From positions 1 through 24,583 of the IMG/VR virus record IMGVR_UViG_3300035698_005595: DNA of 24,583 bases; one strand, given 5' to 3'. Of this stretch, positions 15,454-21,698 are shown one piece after another. This DNA is from a virus. The position numbers and the translations under genes are program-made. Positions within the stretch are counted from its first letter, which is position 1. Each line of letters begins with the position of its first letter. The notes beneath the pieces were generated by a model that saw only the letters and a program-made list of their open reading frames with translations, was not told the origin of the DNA and searched no databases.

Positions 15454-16342
15454 AAATTCATTTAAAAAAGTATATAAGGACCTAGCATTTCAACAAGCTC
15501 AGAAGAAAGAGTTGGTACCATTTCCTTTTTTAGCGGATATAGAATTAACAAATCATTGTAATTTGAAGTGTTTATTCTGCCCAGGAGCCTTAGCTATGAC
15601 TAGGGAAAAGGGATTTATGGATGAAGCAATATTTAAAACAGTAGTAAATGAGTGTGCGGAACACAATACACCAATAAGGTTTATTAGATGGGGGGAACCA
15701 TTCCTACATCCAAACATAATAAACTTTATGAAATATATTAAGAAAAAGAAATTATTATTACACATAACTAACAACGGTTTGGCAATAAAGGAGAAGCACA
15801 TGAAAGCATTGGTAGACCTAAAAGTAGATTCTATTATCTTTTCATTCCAAGGAGCCACTAAAGACGAATACCAGATAATGAGAGATAACAAAAGATATGA
15901 CGAGTTAGTTAAAAACATTAAAAAGTTAATTAAAATAAGGGGAAAGAAGTCTAAACCATACATTAAAATTACATCTACAATGTTAGATGATACTCCAGAA
16001 GATATAGAAAAGTTCAGGAAACTCTGGGAGGGTATTGTAGACGAAGTGGGTATCGGCAAAACAATACCTTTCTGGAATCCAAAGAGATTGATAAAACTTT
16101 ATGGGGCGAAATATAGACCATGCTCAGAAGTATATCAAAAAACAAGCGTAGATTGGGACGGAAAGATTTCAGCTTGTTGCGGGGACTATGACAATCTTTT
16201 AACAATAGGAGAAATACAGAATACAACCCTAAAAGAAGCTTGGAACGGAGAAAAACTAAACGCTATTAGAACATTATTAGACAATAACATGCATAGATGC
16301 CTCACAAAGTGTAGCACATGCACATTTGCCCATGAATTTTAA
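15446..16342 (+). CDS. radical SAM/SPASM protein
   Basis: 298 residues. CNLKCLFC (38-45) binds the catalytic iron-sulfur cluster. The C-terminal SPASM region shows VDWDGKISACCGDYDNLLTIG, a Trp-containing LKEAWNG, then C.TKC..C (CLTKCSTC) for auxiliary clusters. Family members modify peptides, sugars or other small molecules. It lies between a GT-B gene and the 4,6-dehydratase gene and overlaps both (8 and 11 bases), so a sugar or glycan substrate is plausible. SPASM proteins of this type are also common in bacterial O-antigen loci. The substrate cannot be read from the sequence. Confidence 0.87.
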   Translation: MRKNSFKKVYKDLAFQQAQKKELVPFPFLADIELTNHCNLKCLFCPGALAMTREKGFMDEAIFKTVVNECAEHNTPIRFIRWGEPFLHPNIINFMKYIKKKKLLLHITNNGLAIKEKHMKALVDLKVDSIIFSFQGATKDEYQIMRDNKRYDELVKNIKKLIKIRGKKSKPYIKITSTMLDDTPEDIEKFRKLWEGIVDEVGIGKTIPFWNPKRLIKLYGAKYRPCSEVYQKTSVDWDGKISACCGDYDNLLTIGEIQNTTLKEAWNGEKLNAIRTLLDNNMHRCLTKCSTCTFAHEF

Positions 16343-17261
16343 AATTTTAATTACAGGTGCATCTGGGAGCATTGGCTCTGAATTAGCAAGACAGATTTAC
16401 GCTTCAAAGCCAAAGCAATTAATTATCATCGACCAAGATGAAACAGGAATATTTAATATGTCAGAGGATTTGCCAGGGACAATAGGACTTGTAGCGGATG
16501 TAAGAAACCGAGAAAGAATACAAGAGATATTTAAAAAGTATAAACCTGATATAGTTTTCCACGCCGCAGCATATAAACACGTTCCTTTAATGGAAAGACA
16601 GATAGGCGAAGCAGTTAGAAACAACATATTCGGAACTCTTAATGTAGCAGAATCTGCCGTAAAGAACGGAGCAAAGAAATTTGTATTTGTGTCTACTGAC
16701 AAAGCAGTAAATCCCACATCTGTTATGGGAGCAACTAAGAGAATCGGAGAAATGATATGTCAAAACCTTAATGGAAAGACTAAATTTATGTCAGTTAGGT
16801 TTGGAAACGTATTTGACAGCAGGGGAAGCGTTATCCCAGCTTTTAAAAAGCAGATAGAAAGAGGCGGACCAGTAATAGTTACCCACCCAGAGATGAGAAG
16901 ATACTTTATGTCAATAAAAGACGCCGCAGAATTAGTAATTCAAGCATCAAAGATTGGCAAAGGCGGAGAAATATTCATATTAGATATGGGAAAACAGATT
17001 AAGATACTGGATTTAGCAAAACAAATGATATTACAGTCAGGTAAAGACATTCACATTATGATAAGCGAACCACGACCAGGAGAAAAACTATTTGAAGAAC
17101 TATTAATAGGAGATGAAAGTTCTACCAAACATAAAAATATATTCATTGTCAAGCCCTCTCAAGTCGATGGAGAAGAACTTGATAAAAGTTTAATAAAATT
17201 AAAAGAGGGCGGAAATGTTAAAAAAGTATTTAATAAATTAATACCCACATATGAAAAATAA
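16332..17261 (+). CDS. UDP-GlcNAc-type 4,6-dehydratase (PglF/LegB/CapD family)
   Basis: 309 residues from the ATG at 16332, inside the end of the preceding gene; a TTG at 16326 adds two residues. Seen: NAD-binding GASGSIGSE (9-17), FHAAAYKHVPLME, STDKAVNPTSVMGATKR and PRPGEKLFEELL. The catalytic Tyr of the SDR fold is Met132 with Lys136 in MGATK, the mark of the PglF/WbpM/CapD branch that keeps C5 configuration. PseB has YGATK instead. Cellular PglF and WbpM carry N-terminal membrane segments; this protein is only the soluble domain. It makes the 4-keto-6-deoxy sugar for the aminotransferase at 8162. That gene is 7 kb away, with head genes in between. Confidence 0.92.
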   Translation: MNFKILITGASGSIGSELARQIYASKPKQLIIIDQDETGIFNMSEDLPGTIGLVADVRNRERIQEIFKKYKPDIVFHAAAYKHVPLMERQIGEAVRNNIFGTLNVAESAVKNGAKKFVFVSTDKAVNPTSVMGATKRIGEMICQNLNGKTKFMSVRFGNVFDSRGSVIPAFKKQIERGGPVIVTHPEMRRYFMSIKDAAELVIQASKIGKGGEIFILDMGKQIKILDLAKQMILQSGKDIHIMISEPRPGEKLFEELLIGDESSTKHKNIFIVKPSQVDGEELDKSLIKLKEGGNVKKVFNKLIPTYEK

Positions 17262-18291
17262 CAAAACAAAAATCTGCATTACGGGCCACGCAGGTTTTAT
17301 AGGTTCACATTTTATAGAAGCAATATTAAAAGAAACAGATTGGGACGTAGTTGGGATAGATTGCCTAAACTACTCAGGTAATTTAAACAGGTTATCAGAT
17401 ATAGATAATTGGGAAGAAGAAGGGCATAGAGTTAAATTCGTTTATCACGACTTTAGAGCCGAACTAGGAGAGTTTGTAATGGACGAGATAGGTGAAGTTG
17501 ACTACATACTCCACATGGGAGCTGAAACGCACGTAGACAGAAGCATAGTGGACCCTACGCCATTCGTAATGACAAATGTGGTAGGAACAATGAACATGTT
17601 AAACTTCGCTAGAACATTACCTAATCTTAAAAAGTTCATATACTTCTCAACAGATGAGGTCTACGGACCTACAATTGATGATGTAGATTTTCCAGAAGAC
17701 GGCAGACATGCACCAGGTAACCCATATTCTGCTAGTAAGGCAGGAGCTGAGGATTTATGTCTCGCATACGCTAATACATACAAAATGCCTATTATTATTA
17801 CAAACACAATGAATGTGGTGTCGGAAAGACAGCATCCAGAGAAATTCTTTCCACTTGTAATTGGTAGAGTATTAAAGGGAGAAGAAATTTCAATCCACGC
17901 CAATCCAGAGCTTACTAAGGCTGGTTCAAGATTTTATCTCCACGCAAGAAATGCTTGGGCGGCGATTAGATTTATCCTAGAAAAAACAAATGAATTCTTA
18001 GAAGTTAGAAGTCCATCACAAGGAAGATTTAATATAGTCGGAGATAGAGAATTAGATAACTTAGAGTTTGCTCAATTCATTGCTGGAGTTATGGGAAAAC
18101 CATTAAAATATAAACTTGTGAATTTTCACGAGAGTAGACCTGGACATGACCTTCGCTATGGATTAACTGGAAACAAACTAAAAGACCTTGGGTTTGAATT
18201 TCCCAAGACATTTGAAGAGTCTATAACCAAAGCAATTAAATGGTATATGAAACCAGAGAATCAACGATGGTTAGATTTAAAAGATAAATAG
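17251..18291 (+). CDS. dTDP-glucose 4,6-dehydratase-like enzyme (RmlB-like)
   Basis: 346 residues. Extended SDR with GHAGFIGSH (12-20), HMGAETHVDRSI, the catalytic STDEVYG (Thr134, Asp135, Glu136) and YSASK (Tyr159, Lys163). Near the end HESRPGHDLRYGL matches the RPGHD signature of dTDP-glucose 4,6-dehydratases. Length is normal for RmlB. The product would be a 4-keto-6-deoxyhexose, a precursor for rhamnose-like or amino-deoxy sugars. The remaining Rml enzymes are not in this window, so the host may supply them or the substrate may differ. It overlaps the preceding gene by 11 bases and closes the second carbohydrate block. Confidence 0.88.
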   Translation: MKNNKTKICITGHAGFIGSHFIEAILKETDWDVVGIDCLNYSGNLNRLSDIDNWEEEGHRVKFVYHDFRAELGEFVMDEIGEVDYILHMGAETHVDRSIVDPTPFVMTNVVGTMNMLNFARTLPNLKKFIYFSTDEVYGPTIDDVDFPEDGRHAPGNPYSASKAGAEDLCLAYANTYKMPIIITNTMNVVSERQHPEKFFPLVIGRVLKGEEISIHANPELTKAGSRFYLHARNAWAAIRFILEKTNEFLEVRSPSQGRFNIVGDRELDNLEFAQFIAGVMGKPLKYKLVNFHESRPGHDLRYGLTGNKLKDLGFEFPKTFEESITKAIKWYMKPENQRWLDLKDK

Positions 18292-18305
18292 TAACAACAA
18301 AAAAT

Positions 18306-19028
18306 ATGTTATTCAGTAATAGTTCGAATAAGGCAGGTCTCATAGAAGACATTGATTTTCTGTGTGGAACAACAAGTGCTTCGTATCCACTTGTCCAAAA
18401 AGTAAGAAACGTTAATAACGCTTATCACGATGTAACCCGATTAATTTGGGAAGCACAAGATGGTTGGCAATATGACGACGCAAACAGAACAGACCTACCA
18501 AAAATTACGACAACCTTAACCGATGGTACTGGGGACTACAGGGTTCCTGCATTATCCACGGTTATTAGACATGTGAAGGGAATTGATATTCAAGACGGCA
18601 ATGGAAACTGGCAAAAACTACAGGCATTTGACTACAATGACACAACGATAGCTTGGGACGAACTTGATAAAACAAACGGAATGCCAAGATATTACGACTT
18701 AGAAGGAGGATTTATTAGACTAAAACCAGCACCAGATGACGCTTTTGTTACCACCTCTAGTGGTATGATTATTTGGATTTCAAGAGATGCTGTTGAATTT
18801 ACCACTGCCTCTACTACTTCAATACCAGGATTCGCTACACAATTTCATAAAATACTTTCTCTTTCCGCCGCAATAGACTTCACAAGAGATGTTTCGGAAC
18901 AAAGATTGTTTTTACAAATGAAAGATAGGCTAGAAAAAGGATTACAAGAATTTTACAGCTCTCGCAATGTCGAAAGAAGAGTTAATTTAAAGCCATTTGG
19001 TAAGAAAAGATGGCGTCAATATACCTAA
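18306..19028 (+). CDS. putative head-tail connector/adaptor protein
   Basis: 240 residues, no catalytic motif. The N-terminal helix-rich part (SYPLVQKVRNVNNAYHDVTR, then LIWEAQDGWQYDDAN) and the following beta-rich part (TTLTDGTGDYRVPAL, VKGIDIQDGNGNWQKL, GGFIRLKPAPDD) resemble a family of phage neck or adaptor proteins that join portal to tail. Its place after capsid and sugar genes and before the fibre fits. It starts after an A-rich stretch without a Shine-Dalgarno. The structural role is likely; the exact ring in the neck is unknown. Confidence 0.6.
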   Translation: MLFSNSSNKAGLIEDIDFLCGTTSASYPLVQKVRNVNNAYHDVTRLIWEAQDGWQYDDANRTDLPKITTTLTDGTGDYRVPALSTVIRHVKGIDIQDGNGNWQKLQAFDYNDTTIAWDELDKTNGMPRYYDLEGGFIRLKPAPDDAFVTTSSGMIIWISRDAVEFTTASTTSIPGFATQFHKILSLSAAIDFTRDVSEQRLFLQMKDRLEKGLQEFYSSRNVERRVNLKPFGKKRWRQYT

Positions 19029-19032
19029 TAAA

Positions 19033-21114
19033 ATGATAGAAGCAAAGGATTTCATAAAGTTAAAGAAGCAAATAGACGAGCTTCTGAAGAAAATTGAAAA
19101 AGAATACCTTGACAAAGGAGAAAACATCTCATCTAATAAGTTTAATATACTCTTAAAAGAAATTAAGAAAAGACTTGTAGAGAAAAGGGGTGTAAATTTC
19201 AAGGACTATGAAGAGTTGGAAAGACTTACTAATGTAAGAGTAGACCAAATACAAGAAGACAACCTTATAGAGTTCGGACAAGACATGCAAAGCAATCTTG
19301 TTTCTATAAGACAAGAAACAGAGAGGAAAATTCAATCTCTTTTAGAAGAAATAAACCTTAATAAGAAAACTAAGGTTACAGAAGCAGAGGTTATAGCAAT
19401 AACCAAAGCACTAATACCAGAAATGCCAGAAATACATCCGCCAACAACAGCGGAGGTTCTTGCCGTCCACGATGATTTTGACCACGTTAAGATTTTAAGA
19501 GATTTAAATGAGTTTGAAAAACGACAAGACATACTTCAAAGCACGGTTGAAAAAGAATTAGGAACTAATGGAAATATTAGTTCTGATACCAGTATGAAGA
19601 TTGACAAGCTTAAGGATGATTTTAACAAACAACTTAAAAAAATTAATAAAGATGTAGAGTCCCGTTTTTCTGCTCCTTTATTTAAAAAAGGATTAAATGG
19701 GAAAATAAATAAGCAAGTTCAAGAAGCCATATTAGAACCTCTAAGAAGGTTGGCTATTGGTTTAAATGATAAAATAGATGCCGTTAGCGGTACAGTTGGT
19801 GCCCAAGGACCACAAGGAACTCAAGGGTTTCAGGGACCACAAGGAACAGTTGGAGCACAAGGCACTCAAGGATATCAAGGCACACAGGGTATAATCGGAA
19901 CAACTGGTAGCCAAGGAACACAGGGTTATCAAGGTCCTCAAGGTTCACAAGGTTTCCAAGGACCTCAGGGTCCCCAAGGAAGTCAGGGCTTCCACGGCCC
20001 ACAAGGTATAACCCCAGTTGGTGTAACCTTTTATTGGCACGATGTCGCTGATGGAGTAATAGCAGACTATGAAAAATGGAGAAGAACAGTACCAGTTGGA
20101 AGCGAAGCCACTGTAACTGCTACGGGAAAAAACACAGACGGTGAAATGCCTCTTGTGGCTGTTTATCAATGGGTTTCAAGCAGTGGTTCTCCTGGAATAC
20201 AAACTATTCCTGCTGGAGAATGGTACGCTCATATGTATGCTAGTGTAGATAATGCTTCAGAAGACTCAACATTAAAGTTTTACCTGTATAAGAGAAATCT
20301 TGCTGGGGCGGAAACAGAATTATTCAACTACACTTCAGACCCAATTAATAATACTTCTGTAGGATTGGTGAGTATGATATATGTTCAAGCATCTGATATA
20401 TCTATATTAGACACAGATAGATTAATTATTAAGGTTTATGCTCAAACAACAAGAACAGCAGATGTAACCTTTACTTTTTACTATGATGGAGTTACTCACG
20501 CTTCTCACGTTCATACTCCAATAACTGAAGGTGCTAAAGGAGCACAAGGATTTCAGGGACCTCAAGGTACGCAGGGTCCACAGGGCTCGCAAGGAAGCCA
20601 AGGTTTTCAGGGTACCCAAGGCACTCAAGGATATCAAGGCACACAGGGTCCACAAGGAGATAATAGTGGAGGACCTCAAGGTGAAGTTGGACCGCAAGGA
20701 AGCCAAGGTTTTCAAGGTCCCCAAGGTATAATTGGTACTCAGGGTACTCAAGGATTTCAAGGACCTCAGGGAATTATAGGGACTCAAGGAACCCAAGGAT
20801 TCCAGGGACCTCAGGGGATAATTGGAACTGCTGGAGAAAAAGGAGATACTGGAGATACTGGAGCACAGGGAGCTCAGGGTTACCAAGGACCTCAAGGAAC
20901 GCAAGGTTATCAAGGTTTGTTGGGAACGCAGGGAACACAAGGGTATCAGGGAACTCAAGGACCTCAAGGAGAAGGAATAGGTGGAGTTCAGTTTGCTTCT
21001 GACCACGGAACACCTGCAACAGATGAAATAATTAACGTAGCTTATGGCACAGCCGCCGCTCCCGCAGCGAATACTACCACCATAGGTTCACTTTATATTA
21101 CGTATACTGCTTAG
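19033..21114 (+). CDS. collagen-like fibre protein
   Basis: 693 residues from the ATG at 19033; a TTG at 18997 would add 12 residues inside the preceding gene. Layout: residues 1-252 charged and coiled-coil-rich; 253-327 a collagen-like run of 25 Gly-X-Y triplets; 328-499 a beta-rich globular domain (begins PVGVTFYWHD); 500-648 a second collagen-like run of 49 triplets with one two-residue break; 649-693 a C-terminal tip. Triplets are dominated by GTQ, GPQ, GFQ, GYQ and GSQ. Such rods occur in phage tail and head fibres as trimers. Thr- and Ser-bearing triplets could be glycosylated, as in Bacillus BclA; that is inference. Its last 22 codons match a fragment lying beyond the next gene. Confidence 0.85.
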   Translation: MIEAKDFIKLKKQIDELLKKIEKEYLDKGENISSNKFNILLKEIKKRLVEKRGVNFKDYEELERLTNVRVDQIQEDNLIEFGQDMQSNLVSIRQETERKIQSLLEEINLNKKTKVTEAEVIAITKALIPEMPEIHPPTTAEVLAVHDDFDHVKILRDLNEFEKRQDILQSTVEKELGTNGNISSDTSMKIDKLKDDFNKQLKKINKDVESRFSAPLFKKGLNGKINKQVQEAILEPLRRLAIGLNDKIDAVSGTVGAQGPQGTQGFQGPQGTVGAQGTQGYQGTQGIIGTTGSQGTQGYQGPQGSQGFQGPQGPQGSQGFHGPQGITPVGVTFYWHDVADGVIADYEKWRRTVPVGSEATVTATGKNTDGEMPLVAVYQWVSSSGSPGIQTIPAGEWYAHMYASVDNASEDSTLKFYLYKRNLAGAETELFNYTSDPINNTSVGLVSMIYVQASDISILDTDRLIIKVYAQTTRTADVTFTFYYDGVTHASHVHTPITEGAKGAQGFQGPQGTQGPQGSQGSQGFQGTQGTQGYQGTQGPQGDNSGGPQGEVGPQGSQGFQGPQGIIGTQGTQGFQGPQGIIGTQGTQGFQGPQGIIGTAGEKGDTGDTGAQGAQGYQGPQGTQGYQGLLGTQGTQGYQGTQGPQGEGIGGVQFASDHGTPATDEIINVAYGTAAAPAANTTTIGSLYITYTA
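19789..20013 (+). repeat. collagen-like Gly-X-Y tract 1
   Basis: Twenty-five unbroken Gly-X-Y triplets encoded by purine-rich 9-base-like units around CAAGG. GTQ, GPQ, GFQ and GYQ dominate, with a GII-GTT step in the middle that may act as a flexible or folding point. Confidence 0.9.
20530..20976 (+). repeat. collagen-like Gly-X-Y tract 2
   Basis: Forty-nine triplets with a single break (GDN-SG-GPQ). The 15-residue unit GIIGTQGTQGFQGPQ recurs in tandem, with three GII steps in all, pointing to growth by slippage or unequal recombination. A GEKGDTGDTG stretch resembles the charged triplets that stabilise bacterial collagens. Confidence 0.9.
21046..21114 (+). repeat. active fibre 3' end, copy 1 of a duplicated tip
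   Basis: Encodes the 22-residue end starting GTAAAPAANTTTIG, then the stop TAG. It matches 21627-21692 at 19 of 22 residues but only 45 of 66 bases. Sixteen of the 19 shared residues use a different synonymous codon, so the two copies diverged as translated sequences before being brought together. Confidence 0.85.
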
Positions 21115-21129
21115 TATTTGTTAAAAATT

Positions 21130-21624
21130 ATGCCTAAAATCTATAAAAGAAATTGTAATAATTGTGGTGAATATTATGAAGGAGAGGGAATGTTTTTCTG
21201 TAGTCAAAATTGCTCTCAAGAAGGTCAAAAACGCGTAGGATTGTTTGAAAAAGGACAAAACATAGGGAATCAATTTGCCAAAGGGAATAAACCAAATAAA
21301 ACGTCTTTTAAAAAGGGATATGATGTAACTAAACATTGGAATTGGAAAGGTGGAATTACCCCTTTAATGCATCGTATTAGACAATGTTTTGAATATAGGC
21401 AATGGCGTTCAGATGTATTTACAAGAGATGACTTTATTTGTCAAAATTGTTTAATCAAAGGTGGAAATTTAGAGGCTCACCACATTAAAGAATTCGCAAA
21501 GATAATACACGAAAATAATATAAAAACTTTAGATAGGGCGCTAAATTGTGAAGAATTATGGAATATTAATAACGGACAAACACTATGTTTAAAATGTCAC
21601 AACGCAACAAAACAAAAAAAATAG
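21130..21624 (+). CDS. HNH homing-type endonuclease
   Basis: 164 residues from the ATG at 21130; a TTG at 21118 would add four. An N-terminal treble-clef-like zinc site (C9, C12, C24, C28) is followed by a basic, NUMOD-like DNA-contact stretch (FEKGQNIGNQFAKGNKPNK, then TSFKKG). The HNH domain has CQNC (104-107), LEAHH (His117-His118), Asn147-Asn148 and CLKCHN (153-158). Such enzymes cut a specific target and spread by repair. It stands alone between the fibre gene and a remnant of a fibre 3' end, with short gaps instead of the usual overlaps, so it looks like an insertion. No intron or intein is needed to explain it. Confidence 0.88.
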   Translation: MPKIYKRNCNNCGEYYEGEGMFFCSQNCSQEGQKRVGLFEKGQNIGNQFAKGNKPNKTSFKKGYDVTKHWNWKGGITPLMHRIRQCFEYRQWRSDVFTRDDFICQNCLIKGGNLEAHHIKEFAKIIHENNIKTLDRALNCEELWNINNGQTLCLKCHNATKQKK

Positions 21625-21698
21625 TCGGAACTGGAGCAGCACCAGCTGCAAATACCACAACCATTGGAGCAATATACATCACATATACCGCAGAATGA
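21625..21698 (+). pseudogene. displaced 3' end of the ancestral fibre gene
   Basis: Read from 21627, the frame gives GTGAAPAANTTTIGAIYITY and then TAE before TGA. That is the fibre tip again, now without a start codon or gene body. It is in a different frame from the HNH gene. Its TGA (21696-21698) overlaps the next ATG in ATGA, the same coupling seen at many gene junctions here. The simplest reading is that the fibre gene once ran straight into the gene at 21695. The HNH gene then arrived together with a substitute fibre 3' end and left this piece behind. Confidence 0.82.

Noticed and set aside
15553-16059. - strand frame of 168 codons opposite the radical SAM/SPASM gene
   Set aside because: The + strand carries intact cluster motifs over the same bases, and the antisense product is hydrophobic shadow sequence.
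2034-18563. Further DnaA-box-like TTATCCAC sites within genes
   Set aside because: They mismatch at the last base, lie in coding sequence and are far apart, so they do not form an origin cluster.
18997-19032. TTG start for the fibre gene inside the connector gene
   Set aside because: The ATG at 19033 lies just after the connector stop; the extra 12 residues show no added feature.
20531-20731. + strand frame of 66 codons rich in Lys and Val within the fibre gene
   Set aside because: It is an out-of-frame reading of the collagen repeats.
20530-20976. Regular repeats that could be mistaken for a CRISPR array
   Set aside because: The units are in-frame Gly-X-Y codons without spacers, inside an open reading frame.
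20422-21006. Long - strand frame of 194 codons opposite the second collagen-like tract
   Set aside because: It is the antisense of the Gly-X-Y repeats and gives a low-complexity Leu/Ser-rich product; the + strand frame has clear domains.
21115-21624. Group I intron or intein carrying the HNH gene
   Set aside because: The upstream fibre is complete with its own stop, and the downstream piece repeats the tip rather than continuing it, so splicing would not be needed.
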